32,160 nt of DNA, from contig PWVH01000067.1 in assembly GCA_003563465.1 (NCBI GenBank), forward strand, positions 1 through 32,160, given 5' to 3'. The notes beneath the pieces were generated by a model that saw nothing but the letters and a program-made list of their open reading frames with translations, had not been told where the DNA came from and searched no databases. Position 1 is the stretch's first letter; each line of letters opens with the position of its first letter. Both the position numbers and the translations under genes were made by a program. Positions 19,601-28,618 of the stretch are shown one piece after another. This DNA comes from Coriobacteriaceae bacterium (GTDB taxonomy: Bacteria; Actinomycetota; Coriobacteriia; Anaerosomatales; SLCP01).

Positions 19601-20104
19601 GTGACCGGGATTCCCGAAAAGCGAGAGCCACGACGCTTCGAGCCGCCCCCATGGGAGCGCGAGCAGTTCGAAGACCTCGCACGCAGAAAGGCCGATGAGC
19701 AGGAAGAGGCCGGCAAGGAGGAGTCCTCCGCCCCGAGCGAGGAGGAGGCCTCCAGCCTCCCGGCCGAGGAACCGGGCCAAGAGCTCGCCGAGCAGCAGAT
19801 GCGTCCGCCCGGCGCGAAGGAAGAGATTCCTCCGGAGGCGTTTGACATGATGATCGCAGCGCTTAGGGAAGAAGAACCCGGAGCGACAGCGGAAACATGG
19901 AAGGTCGGGCTGGCTGCGGCAGTGCTCATGGGCACCATCGGCCTGGCTCTCGTTATCTGGGGAGCCGTGGCTCTTGCCCGCACTGTGGGGGCAGGCCCTG
20001 CGGGCGTGATGGGGTCGGCAATCATGGTCATCATGGGCGGATTGCTCGTCGCGCTCAGTGTCTGGATGGGCCAGCGCAGCCTTCAACAACGAGGAGTGTT
20101 TTAG
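19601..20104 (+). CDS. Hypothetical membrane protein (acidic N-terminus, two TM helices) between gyrB and gyrA
   Basis: Glu-rich N-terminus; VGLAAAVLMGTIGLALVIWGAVALA and GSAIMVIMGGLLVALSVWMG helices; ends immediately before the gyrA GTG. Confidence 0.85.
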   Translation: MTGIPEKREPRRFEPPPWEREQFEDLARRKADEQEEAGKEESSAPSEEEASSLPAEEPGQELAEQQMRPPGAKEEIPPEAFDMMIAALREEEPGATAETWKVGLAAAVLMGTIGLALVIWGAVALARTVGAGPAGVMGSAIMVIMGGLLVALSVWMGQRSLQQRGVF

Positions 20105-22696
20105 GTGGCAGACGAGATCATGGAGAGCACAGTCCTGCCGATCGACATACAACAGGAACTGCGCGAAAGCTTCCTGGAATACTCCATGAGCGTGATCGTC
20201 GCACGCGCGCTCCCGGATGTGCGAGACGGCCTCAAGCCCGTGCACCGACGCATCCTCTTCGCTATGCACGAGTCGGGGCTCACGGCGGGCCGTTCGTACA
20301 AGAAGTCCGCCTGGACCGTAGGAGAGGTCATAGGCAAGTACCACCCACACGGCGATACGGCTGTCTACGACACGATGGTACGCATGGCGCAGGACTTCTC
20401 GATGCGGGCCCCGCTCATAGACGGGCACGGGAACTTCGGCTCGATCGATGGCGACTCCGCAGCGGCGATGCGCTATACCGAAGCGCGGCTGCATCGGATC
20501 TCCATGGAGCTGCTGAGAGATCTGGACAAAGAGACCGTGGACTTCGGCCCGAACTACGACGAGTCGTTGCTAGAGCCCGTCGTCTTGCCCAGCCGTTACC
20601 CGAATCTGCTGGTGAACGGTTCTGCCGGCATAGCCGTGGGCATGGCCACCAACATACCGCCGCACAACCTCGGCGAGGTCATCGATGCAGCTACGATAGC
20701 GATCGACAATCCTGAAGCAACGGTGGAAGAGCTGATGGAAGCACTCCCCGGACCGGACTTCCCGACTGGCGGGATCATCATGGGCATGGAAGGCATCCGG
20801 GATGCATATACGACCGGACGTGGCTCGATCAAGGTGCGCGGGAAGGCCCATGTCGAACAGACCTCTACCGGGCGCACGCGGATAATCATCACCGAGATCC
20901 CTTACACGGTGAACAAATCCAAGCTCGTAACCAAGATCGCAGACCTCGTACGCGAGAAGAAGCTCACAGAGATCAGTGACCTGCGGGACGAATCGGATCG
21001 CAAGGGCATGCGCATAGTGGTGGAGCTCAAGCAGGCGTGCATTCCGCAGGTGGTTCTCAACAAGCTATACAAGCACACACCGCTGCAGACGGGCTTCGGC
21101 GTCATAATGCTAGCGTTGGTCGACGGCGTACCTCGCACGCTGACGCTTCCCGAGGTGCTGCGGCACTACATCCACTTTCAAGAGGAAGTCATCACTCGGC
21201 GAACACGCTTTGAGCTGCGCAAGGCCGAGGAGAGAGAGCACATCCTCGAGGGCTACGTCATCGCGCTCGATAACATCGACGAGGTCATCAAGATCATCCG
21301 GGGCAGCGAAGACGACACCGAAGCGAAGGCCCGTCTCATCGAGCGCTTTGCCCTGTCCGAGGCCCAGACCGATGCGATACTCGAGATGCGCCTACGTCGC
21401 TTGACCGGGCTCGAGCGCCACAAGATCGAGGACGAACTCGGTGGGCTGCGCGAGCGCATCGCGTTCTACAAGAAGGTCCTCGGCGACGAAGGCCTGGTAC
21501 GTAAGATTATCAAGGAAGAAATGGCAGAGATTCGCGCCAAGTTCGCTGACGACAGGCGCACCGAGATCACAGGAGTCGCACACGATCTCGACGTGGAGGA
21601 CCTGATCGCCGAAGAGGACATGGTGGTCACCATCACGCAAGCCGGCTACGTGAAGCGGCTGCCGGTCGCGACATTCCGCCAGCAGAAGCGAGGCGGCAAG
21701 GGTGTAGCGGGCACGAATCTGCGCGAGAATGATTTCGTCGAGCACCTGTTCATCAGCTCGAATCTCGACTGGGTGCTCTTCTTCTCGACGAAGGGCAAGG
21801 TCTATCGGCTCAAGGTCCACGAGCTGCCGGTAGGATCGCGTCATGCTCGCGGGACAGCGATAGTGAACCTCCTTCCGTTCGCGTCCGACGAGCGGATAGC
21901 CGCCGTCATCAACACGCGCGAGTTCGCCCCCGACGACTACCTGCTGTTCGCCACCAGACAGGGGATGAGCAAGAAGACCGCCATGGACGCCTACGACCGC
22001 AGCCGCCGCGACGGCATAATCGCCATCAATCTGCGGGAGGACGACGAGCTTATCAGCGTCCGGAGAGTCCGCCCGGGCGAGCGCGTGATGATGGTATCGA
22101 CCGCGGGCAAGGCCATCATGTGGAGCGAGGGAGACGCACGCCCGATGGGGCGAGACACAATGGGCGTGAAGGGCATGACACTCAAGCCCGGCGAGCAGGT
22201 CCTTGGCATGGAGATCGCTCCGGAAGGCAGCGAGCTCTTCGTGGTGACGGAGCGCGGCTATGGCAAGCGCACCCCTGCAAGCGATTACCCGCTCCAGAAG
22301 CGAGGCGGCATGGGAGTGAAGACCATTCAGATCACCGAGAAGAAGGGGCCGCTGGCCGGCATGAAGATCGTTCGGCCCTCTCACGAGCTGATGCTCATCT
22401 CAGAAGAAGGCGTGGTGATCCGAGTGCGCGCGGAAGACATCTCGCGCCTCGGCCGCTCGACACAGGGCGTCAAGGTGATGAACGTCTCCGAGAACGATCG
22501 CGTGCGCGCGATAGCCCGTGTGGTCGGAGGCAAGAAACGAAGGTCCCGAGGCCCGGCAGAGGGTCAGGAGGAGCTGCTTCCAGAAGACGGAGGGACGAAG
22601 CCTCCTGCATGCCCGGCGCCGATGGGAGACGCCGATCGCGAGGCGGCAGCCGAAGAGCTGGTCAGCGAAGAGTTCGAAGATATCGGCGAAGAGTAG
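20105..22696 (+). CDS. gyrA: DNA gyrase subunit A
   Basis: [61 protein letters not shown]; GyrA-box-like QQKRGGKGV. Confidence 0.98.
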   Translation: MADEIMESTVLPIDIQQELRESFLEYSMSVIVARALPDVRDGLKPVHRRILFAMHESGLTAGRSYKKSAWTVGEVIGKYHPHGDTAVYDTMVRMAQDFSMRAPLIDGHGNFGSIDGDSAAAMRYTEARLHRISMELLRDLDKETVDFGPNYDESLLEPVVLPSRYPNLLVNGSAGIAVGMATNIPPHNLGEVIDAATIAIDNPEATVEELMEALPGPDFPTGGIIMGMEGIRDAYTTGRGSIKVRGKAHVEQTSTGRTRIIITEIPYTVNKSKLVTKIADLVREKKLTEISDLRDESDRKGMRIVVELKQACIPQVVLNKLYKHTPLQTGFGVIMLALVDGVPRTLTLPEVLRHYIHFQEEVITRRTRFELRKAEEREHILEGYVIALDNIDEVIKIIRGSEDDTEAKARLIERFALSEAQTDAILEMRLRRLTGLERHKIEDELGGLRERIAFYKKVLGDEGLVRKIIKEEMAEIRAKFADDRRTEITGVAHDLDVEDLIAEEDMVVTITQAGYVKRLPVATFRQQKRGGKGVAGTNLRENDFVEHLFISSNLDWVLFFSTKGKVYRLKVHELPVGSRHARGTAIVNLLPFASDERIAAVINTREFAPDDYLLFATRQGMSKKTAMDAYDRSRRDGIIAINLREDDELISVRRVRPGERVMMVSTAGKAIMWSEGDARPMGRDTMGVKGMTLKPGEQVLGMEIAPEGSELFVVTERGYGKRTPASDYPLQKRGGMGVKTIQITEKKGPLAGMKIVRPSHELMLISEEGVVIRVRAEDISRLGRSTQGVKVMNVSENDRVRAIARVVGGKKRRSRGPAEGQEELLPEDGGTKPPACPAPMGDADREAAAEELVSEEFEDIGEE

Positions 22697-22708
22697 GACC
22701 CTAGCTAC

Positions 22709-23443
22709 ATGTCGAAACCCCTCATCGGCGGTCGCGTGCGCGCCGTCCTGTTCGACTTGGACGGAACGCTTATCGACACCGTCACGCTCATACTGAGCTC
22801 TTTCAGGTACGCGACGCGCGCCGTCTTAGGCGCGCCTCTTCCCGATGAGATTCTCATGTGCAATATCGGCGTGCCGCTAGCCCGCCAGATGCAGGACATC
22901 TCGCCCGATCACGCCGATGAGCTCTTGCGTGTCTACCGCGAACACAACGCCGCGATGCACGACAGCATGATTGCCGAGTACCCCGGCACCCGAGAGGCGC
23001 TCGAAGAGCTTCGAGAAATGAGGTTGCCCATGGGGGTGGTGACCTCGAAGGGTTCGCTCATGGCGCGCAGGGGCCTCGAGGCCTTCGGGCTCGGTCGCTT
23101 CTTCGAGACCGTGGTGACCGCAGACGATGTCGCGCTTCACAAGCCCGACCCGCACCCGCTAATCGAGGCCGCGGGGCACATCGGCGTACCCGTCGAGCGG
23201 TGTCTATACCTCGGCGACAGCCCGTACGACATCACGGCAGCCCTCGCCGCAGGCTCGGTCTCGGTAGCGGCGCTTTGGGGTGCTTTCCCCCCGGAGGCGG
23301 TGCTAGCGGCCAGACCTGAATACGCATTGGAAACCATCATCGAGCTCCCCTCGCTATTGGACGGAGAGGCCGATCGTTACCGAGCGGCAAGCCATACCGA
23401 AGAATCGCGGGACGAACGACAGGACAACCGTGGCGACGGGTAG
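22709..23443 (+). CDS. HAD-family hydrolase (phosphoglycolate-phosphatase/PpaX-like)
   Basis: VLFDLDGTLIDTV; VVTSKGSLMARRGLEAFGL; HKPDPHPLIEA; YLGDSPYDITAALAAG. Confidence 0.92.
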   Translation: MSKPLIGGRVRAVLFDLDGTLIDTVTLILSSFRYATRAVLGAPLPDEILMCNIGVPLARQMQDISPDHADELLRVYREHNAAMHDSMIAEYPGTREALEELREMRLPMGVVTSKGSLMARRGLEAFGLGRFFETVVTADDVALHKPDPHPLIEAAGHIGVPVERCLYLGDSPYDITAALAAGSVSVAALWGAFPPEAVLAARPEYALETIIELPSLLDGEADRYRAASHTEESRDERQDNRGDG

Positions 23444-23485
23444 CATGTAGAGAGCGCTTCGCGTCTCTCAGGGCAAGGAGGAACG

Positions 23486-24970
23486 GTGTCGAGAAAGAGT
23501 AAGGCGATCGCAGCAGGTGCGATCCTCGCAGCAGTCGGAGTGCTAGTGGCAGCCGTGGCCTACGGCGCCACGAGGCCGAGGGCCGAGGTGGAGGTAGCCG
23601 CGGTCCTGATCGAGGACTTGGCTGTGACGGTGACCGCATCCGGCCAGATCGAATCCGACGTGCGAGCGGACGTATTCCCGCCCACCGCAGGGACGCTCGC
23701 AGAGGTAGTGGTCCGGGACGGCGAGCGCGTGAAAGAGGGCGCCGTGCTGGCGCTCATGGACACGGATCCCCTGGAAATCGCCGTGGCGCAAGCCGAGGCA
23801 GGGCTGGCGCAAGCCGAGGCGGGACTCGCCTCTGTCGACGATCAGGCGCCCACAAGCGCCGAGGTCGTTGCCGCAAGGGCGGCGACAGATGCCGCATGGG
23901 CGGCATACCGATCGGCCCAGTCTGCCGCCGATGCGGTTTCGGGTCAGGCACCCTCGCAGGCCGACCTCGATGCCGCGGCCGCCGCCACCCGGGCCGCCAG
24001 GACCGCTTACGAGCAGGCGCAAGGCGCGCGCGACAGCCTCAAGGCGCTTCACGAAGCGATGCCGACACCGGAGAGCCTGGCCGAGCTGGAGGCGGCCGAG
24101 CTCGTGCTGGAACAGGCGTACGCCGCTTACCTGGGGGCCCAAGCCACCGAGCGCCAGCTCCGCTCGGCGGACCTTTCGAGCCAGCAGTCTGCGGCCGATG
24201 CCGGCGTGGACCAGGCCTACGCGGCCTACCTGGGCGCCAAGGCCCAACAAGAAAAGCTGGAAGACATCGACCTCTCACCACAGCGCAGGGCAGCACGGGC
24301 GGCTCTCGAGCAGGCGCGCGAGGCGTTGGCGATCGCCGAGAACAACCTGGCCCGCGCCAAGCTCGTAGCTCCTATAGAGGGAGTCGTGCTCTTCAATGCG
24401 CTAGGGGCTCCGTCGGCGGACGGCACGGTGCCCAAGGCGGCGCCCAATGCAGGCGTCGGGCCCCAGGCAGCACCCTTCACCATCGTGCAGCTCGGCGAGA
24501 CCAGGTTCACTGCCGAGCTCGACGAGGTGGACATCGAACTTGTCGAGGAAGGCATGAAGGCGACGGTCAGGCTCGATGCGTTCGCCGACCGGTCGTTCGA
24601 GACGACGGTGTCCGAGATCAGGCCGGCTGCCATGCTGACGCCTACCGGGGGCACGGTGTTTCCGGTCTACCTGCGCTTGTCCGGCTCGGAGGCGCCTGTA
24701 CTCCTCGGCATGAAAGGGGACGCTACGATCGAGGTCAGCCTGGTCGAAGAGGCCACGACCATTCCGATCGAGGCCCTCTTCGATGAGGTGGGGGAGTCCT
24801 TCGTCTACATCGTGAAGGACGACCGGCTGTTTCGAACTAGCGTAGAGGTTGGAACGCTGACCGAGACAACGGTCGAGGTGCTCTCGGGTGTAACCGCCGG
24901 CGAAGAGGTAGCCCTTTCGAGCGAGACCGAGTTCGAGGACGGCATGCCCGTCCGTGTAGGTCAGCCGTGA
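23486..24970 (+). CDS. Periplasmic-adaptor (HlyD/MacA-like) subunit of an ABC exporter
   Basis: N-terminal TM; DVFPPTAGTLAEVVVRDGERVKEGAVLALMD lipoyl half; Ala/Gln-rich coiled-coil; AKLVAPIEGVVLFN second half. Confidence 0.9.
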   Translation: MSRKSKAIAAGAILAAVGVLVAAVAYGATRPRAEVEVAAVLIEDLAVTVTASGQIESDVRADVFPPTAGTLAEVVVRDGERVKEGAVLALMDTDPLEIAVAQAEAGLAQAEAGLASVDDQAPTSAEVVAARAATDAAWAAYRSAQSAADAVSGQAPSQADLDAAAAATRAARTAYEQAQGARDSLKALHEAMPTPESLAELEAAELVLEQAYAAYLGAQATERQLRSADLSSQQSAADAGVDQAYAAYLGAKAQQEKLEDIDLSPQRRAARAALEQAREALAIAENNLARAKLVAPIEGVVLFNALGAPSADGTVPKAAPNAGVGPQAAPFTIVQLGETRFTAELDEVDIELVEEGMKATVRLDAFADRSFETTVSEIRPAAMLTPTGGTVFPVYLRLSGSEAPVLLGMKGDATIEVSLVEEATTIPIEALFDEVGESFVYIVKDDRLFRTSVEVGTLTETTVEVLSGVTAGEEVALSSETEFEDGMPVRVGQP

Positions 24971-25770
24971 GCAACATGGACAGGCCGAACGCAAGACCGC
25001 CCGGGGACCCATGCGACGAAGCACGCGTGATTCTCGAAGCGCGCGGGGTGACCAAATGCTATCACTTAGGCGAGGTCGAGGTTCACGCCTTGCGCGGCGT
25101 AGACCTTTCAGTGTGCGAAGGGCAGATGCTCTCACTCATGGGGCCGAGCGGTTCGGGCAAGTCTACGCTGATGCACATCATAGGGCTGCTCGACCGGCCC
25201 ACCGAGGGGAGCGTGATCGTAGAGGCCGAAGAAGTTTCGAGCATGGCCCCCAACGACCTTGCCGCTGTGCGAAACCGGTGGGTAGGTTTCGTGTTCCAGT
25301 CGTTCAACCTTCTCTCGAGAACGACGGCTCTCGCCAACGTGGAGCTGCCGCTGGTATACGCGGGCGTCTCTGGCGCGCAGCGCTCGAAGCGTGCACGTGA
25401 AGCGCTCGAACGCGTAGGGCTGGGCGATCGTCTCGGACACCTGCCCAACCAGCTGTCCGGGGGTCAGCAGCAGCGTGTCGCGATTGCACGGGCACTCGTG
25501 ACCGAACCCTCGATCGTGCTGGCCGACGAGCCCACCGGCAACCTCGACTCGGCCTCTGGCGTCGAGGTGATGGGCATCCTGCAGGAGCTCAACACTCAAG
25601 GCATCACTGTCGTACTTGTGACGCACGACGACACAGTCGCCCGCCATGCCGAGCGGATCGTGCGCATCCATGATGGTCTGATCGTGAGCGACGAACCCGT
25701 AGCGGAGCGCCTCTCCGCCGCCGAGCTGCGCGAAGCCGTTGTGGATATGGCCGGGCGGCCCGACGCATGA
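24967..25770 (+). CDS. ABC transporter ATP-binding protein (MacB/LolD-like)
   Basis: LMGPSGSGKSTLMHIIGLLDRPT; QLSGGQQQRVAIARALV; IVLADEPTGNLDS. Confidence 0.96.
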   Translation: MSNMDRPNARPPGDPCDEARVILEARGVTKCYHLGEVEVHALRGVDLSVCEGQMLSLMGPSGSGKSTLMHIIGLLDRPTEGSVIVEAEEVSSMAPNDLAAVRNRWVGFVFQSFNLLSRTTALANVELPLVYAGVSGAQRSKRAREALERVGLGDRLGHLPNQLSGGQQQRVAIARALVTEPSIVLADEPTGNLDSASGVEVMGILQELNTQGITVVLVTHDDTVARHAERIVRIHDGLIVSDEPVAERLSAAELREAVVDMAGRPDA

Positions 25771-26960
25771 AGTTCGCAGAGAGCATCCGGATTGCCGTTC
25801 GCGCACTCAACGCCAACAAGGTACGGAGCGCGCTCACTATGCTCGGAGTGATCATCGGCGTGGCTGCAGTCATCCTGTTGGTGGCGATCGGCACCGGTGT
25901 TCAGGAGGAGATCACCGGCTCGATCGAGGGACTGGGTTCGAATCTCATCTTCGTGTTCGCGGGCAACTTCGAGGAAGGGCCGGGCGGGGGAGGCCCGGGG
26001 GGCCGCGCCGTCCGGCAGTTTTCCGTGGAGGACGCCGAGCTGCTCCAGCGGCGCCTAGGGCTCGAGCACTCCGTCGTACCGGTCGTCCAGGGCCCGCTCA
26101 CCCTGCGCGTGGGCAATCGCACCATGCGCACGACGGTGGCGGCGGCCAACGAGAACGCCGGTGACGTCTTCAGCGCGGAATACGTCGGCGGCAGATGGTA
26201 TCGCCGTAGCGAGGTATCCGCGAGCGCGCGCGTCATCGTCATAGGAGCCACCGTGCGCGATCGTCTATTCCCGAACCAAGACCCGGTGGGTGAGACCATG
26301 AGCGTCAACGGGCAGCGCTTCACCGTCATCGGACACGTCGCCGCACAAGGAGGCTCGCTTACTGGAGACCAGGACAACCAGGTCTACATGCCGATAACCG
26401 CGGCGCAGCGCCTGCTCGGTACCACGGATGTCGGGCTCATCGCGATCAAGGCCGCAAGCGCCGACGACGTCGAGGGCCTCCAGAGCCGCATCCGCCAGGT
26501 CCTGGCCCCGCGCTTCGGGGAGGAGTTCAGCGTGTTCTCCCAGGAGCAGACGCTCGGCATCTTCCAGCAGATTCTCGGCACGCTGACCTTCATGCTGGCC
26601 GGAATCGCCGGCATCTCACTGCTGGTGGGCGGTATCGGAATCATGAACATCATGCTGGTGAGCGTGAGCGAGCGGACGCGGGAGATCGGCATCCGAAAGG
26701 CGGTCGGCGCGCGCACCTACGACATCATGAGCCAGTTCGTCATCGAAGCGGTCACGCTTTCGATCGCAGGAGGTGCGGTAGGCATTGCCCTGGGTGCGGT
26801 TGGCGCAAGGGTCCTGGAGCAGTGGGTGCCGACCGAAGTGACGGCGTGGGCCGTGGCCCTGGCCTTCGGGTTCTCGGCGGCGGTCGGAGTGTTCTTCGGC
26901 GTGTATCCCGCCTACAAGGCGTCGGCGCTCGATCCCATCGAAGCCCTTCGCTACGAGTGA
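25767..26960 (+). CDS. ABC transporter permease (MacB/FtsX family)
   Basis: RIAVRALNANKVRSALTMLGVIIGVAAVILLVAIGTGVQ; GGIGIMNIMLVSVSERTREIGIRKAVGAR; YPAYKASALDPIEALRYE. Confidence 0.95.
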   Translation: MKFAESIRIAVRALNANKVRSALTMLGVIIGVAAVILLVAIGTGVQEEITGSIEGLGSNLIFVFAGNFEEGPGGGGPGGRAVRQFSVEDAELLQRRLGLEHSVVPVVQGPLTLRVGNRTMRTTVAAANENAGDVFSAEYVGGRWYRRSEVSASARVIVIGATVRDRLFPNQDPVGETMSVNGQRFTVIGHVAAQGGSLTGDQDNQVYMPITAAQRLLGTTDVGLIAIKAASADDVEGLQSRIRQVLAPRFGEEFSVFSQEQTLGIFQQILGTLTFMLAGIAGISLLVGGIGIMNIMLVSVSERTREIGIRKAVGARTYDIMSQFVIEAVTLSIAGGAVGIALGAVGARVLEQWVPTEVTAWAVALAFGFSAAVGVFFGVYPAYKASALDPIEALRYE

Positions 26961-26996
26961 GCGGGAGTCAGGGCCCCTGTCGCGATCGCCGGCACG

Positions 26997-27491
26997 CTAT
27001 CCTTGGAAATCACTCGGATCCACGTCTTCAAGGAACTCGCGGAAGCGTTCGACCTCGGCCTCCTCGTCCTGCTCGGTCACTTCGACGACAGCCGCTTCGT
27101 CCAGAACCTGCTCCGCGACGTATATCGGTGCGCCGGTGCGCACGGCCAAGGCGATCGAGTCGCTAGGTCTCGCGTCCACCTCGACGCTCGCTCCGCCCTC
27201 ACTGGAGAGGATGATGCTCGCGAAGAAGGTTCCGCCTTCTATGCGGGTGATCTCGATTCGGGTTATGGACGCACCCAGATGCTCGATGACGCTCTTGAGC
27301 AGGTCATGCGTCATGGGCCGAGGAGGTGCGATTCCTTGCAGAGCGAGCAGAATCGCGGTCGCCTCGTTCTGGCCTATCCAGATCGGGATCAACCGTCCCG
27401 CGGCCTGCTCGTCGTCGGTGGGGCGCAGTATGATTACCGGTTGATTGCTCGTCGAATCCACGCTCAGGCTTGCGATGCGTACGTGGACCAC
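26997..27491 (-). CDS. Bifunctional nuclease (BFN/DUF151) domain protein
   Basis: VVHVRIASLSVDSTSNQPVIILRP; LIPIWIGQNEATAILLALQG; VDARPSDSIALAVRTGAPIYVAEQVLDEA; GTG start preceded by GAGGAGG. Confidence 0.92.
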   Translation of the reverse strand: MVHVRIASLSVDSTSNQPVIILRPTDDEQAAGRLIPIWIGQNEATAILLALQGIAPPRPMTHDLLKSVIEHLGASITRIEITRIEGGTFFASIILSSEGGASVEVDARPSDSIALAVRTGAPIYVAEQVLDEAAVVEVTEQDEEAEVERFREFLEDVDPSDFQG

Positions 27492-27575
27492 GCCCACACC
27501 TCCTCTCGTCACGCTCTCTTCGAAGTACCTTCCACTATCATACGGCATGGAATCGGTGCAGGAAGGAGCAAAACC

Positions 27576-27971
27576 TTGATCGAACTCGAGGTGCAGACGA
27601 ACAAACGCTCGGAGCTGGTCGACGTGACCGCGATTCTGGCCGAAGCGGTTGCCAGGCTAGAGATAAAGGAAGGTTTGGTGCACGTGTGGTGCCCTCACAC
27701 CACGGCGGGAATCACGGTCAACGAGGCGGCAGACCCGGACGTAGCCGCAGACATCGCCGACTCTCTCGAGCGCATCGTGCCGCGAGACGCCGGCTACCGG
27801 CACAGGGAGGGCAATGCGGACGGGCATGTGAAAGCAAGCCTGCTGGGTTCCTCGGTCGTCTTGCCTGTCGAGGCCGGGAGTCTCGCGCTCGGCACGTGGC
27901 AAGGGGTGTTCTTCGGGGAGTTCGACGGACCGAGGCGAAGGCGGCTGCAACTGCGGGTCGTGTCCAGCTAG
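27576..27971 (+). CDS. YjbQ/UPF0047 family protein
   Basis: LVDVTAILAEAVARLEIKEGLVHVWCPHTTAGITVNEAADPDVAADIADSLERIVP; SLALGTWQGVFFGEFDGPR; TTG start with GGAAGGAG. Confidence 0.93.
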   Translation: MIELEVQTNKRSELVDVTAILAEAVARLEIKEGLVHVWCPHTTAGITVNEAADPDVAADIADSLERIVPRDAGYRHREGNADGHVKASLLGSSVVLPVEAGSLALGTWQGVFFGEFDGPRRRRLQLRVVSS

Positions 27972-28000
27972 AGCCGCGCCTCTGACCAGCGGTTGTGTCC

Positions 28001-28029
28001 TTGACCGGGCACGACTGTTGGGCTATGGT
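28001..28029 (+). promoter_or_regulatory. Probable promoter of tRNA-Ile
   Basis: TTGACC-N17-TATGGT upstream of the tRNA. Confidence 0.6.
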
Positions 28030-28052
28030 ACGGAGGCGTTTCGCCCGGACAG

Positions 28053-28129
28053 GGGCCCGTAGCTCAGTCGGTTAGAGCGCACGGCTGATAACCGTGAGGT
28101 CATTGGTTCGAATCCAATCGGGCCCACCA
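28053..28129 (+). tRNA. tRNA-Ile(GAT), CCA encoded
   Basis: GGGCCCG acceptor pairs with CGGGCCC; anticodon loop CTGATAA with GAT at 28087-28089; GGTTCGAATCC T-arm; terminal ACCA. Confidence 0.97.
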
Positions 28130-28141
28130 CTAGTAATCGAC

Positions 28142-28173
28142 AAGCCCTGCCTGGAAACGGGCGGGGCTTCTTT
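28142..28173 (+). terminator. Intrinsic terminator downstream of tRNA-Ile
   Basis: AAGCCCTGCC/GGCGGGGCTT stem followed by CTTT. Confidence 0.7.
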
Positions 28174-28242
28174 GCCGCCCTCTCTACGACGATTCCTACT
28201 CGGCAGCCCCCGCTCACGCAGACGTTCAGTAGCGGCAAGCGG

Positions 28243-28268
28243 GTTTCATCCGGATTAATCTGGGGAAT
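28243..28268 (+). promoter_or_regulatory. SigB/SigF-type promoter-like element upstream of micropeptide ORF
   Basis: GTTT (28243-28246)-N16-GGGAAT (28263-28268), close to the GTTT-N14-16-GGG(A/T)AT pattern. Confidence 0.4.
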
Positions 28269-28301
28269 ACGTTTACACAGCACTCGAAGGGAGGTGTACA
28301 G

Positions 28302-28457
28302 ATGAGTCGACTTCTCAAAGTTGTCACGTTGGCGACCTCGCTGGTAATGGCGACCGCAGCCACTGCGATGGCGAGCCCGGCCAGGGCCCATGTGGTCATC
28401 GAAGTGGCCAGGTGGCCCGAAGCCGTCAAGCAGCTCGTATTCAGACTTGTTCACTAG
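28302..28457 (+). CDS. 51-aa secreted or membrane micropeptide (absent from the ORF track)
   Basis: MSRLLKVVTLATSLVMATAATAMASPARAHVVIEVARWPEAVKQLVFRLVH*; signal-peptide-like N-terminus; GGGAGG 7 nt upstream of the ATG. Confidence 0.6.
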   Translation: MSRLLKVVTLATSLVMATAATAMASPARAHVVIEVARWPEAVKQLVFRLVH

Positions 28458-28504
28458 TGCGGCCTGATTCCGGTCTCACTGAGAGTTGCCCACTTGGAAC
28501 CACA

Positions 28505-28551
28505 GGACGTGCGCGCCCTCCCGTCAGGAAGGCGCGCACGTCCGTTCTCTG
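28505..28551. terminator. Strong intrinsic terminator downstream of micropeptide ORF
   Basis: Perfect 13-bp stem GGACGTGCGCGCC (28505-28517)/GGCGCGCACGTCC (28531-28543), then GTTCTCT. Confidence 0.8.
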
Positions 28552-28579
28552 TGCGGTGTAGAATGGCCACCGATCGCGG

Positions 28580-28612
28580 CTGGCGGGCAGTGCTGCTGTG
28601 ATGGCCCGCCAG
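28580..28612 (-). terminator. Hairpin downstream of the CFA-synthase-like gene
   Basis: CTGGCGGGC/GCCCGCCAG perfect 9-bp stem next to the 28619 stop; no clear U-tract. Confidence 0.45.
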
Positions 28613-28618
28613 GCCGAT

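Noticed and set aside
20341-20420. GyrA QRDR carrying Thr at the position equivalent to E. coli Ser83
   Set aside because: Thr is a normal wild-type residue in several bacteria; not evidence of resistance.
23486-26960. MacA/MacB-like tripartite export genes as a novel system
   Set aside because: Standard adaptor-ATPase-permease organisation found widely; no unusual cargo or immunity gene visible.
28023-28454. 143-aa minus-strand ORF containing GPIGFEPMTSRLSAVRSNRLSYGP
   Set aside because: This peptide is the well-known spurious translation antisense to a tRNA; it overlaps tRNA-Ile(GAT).
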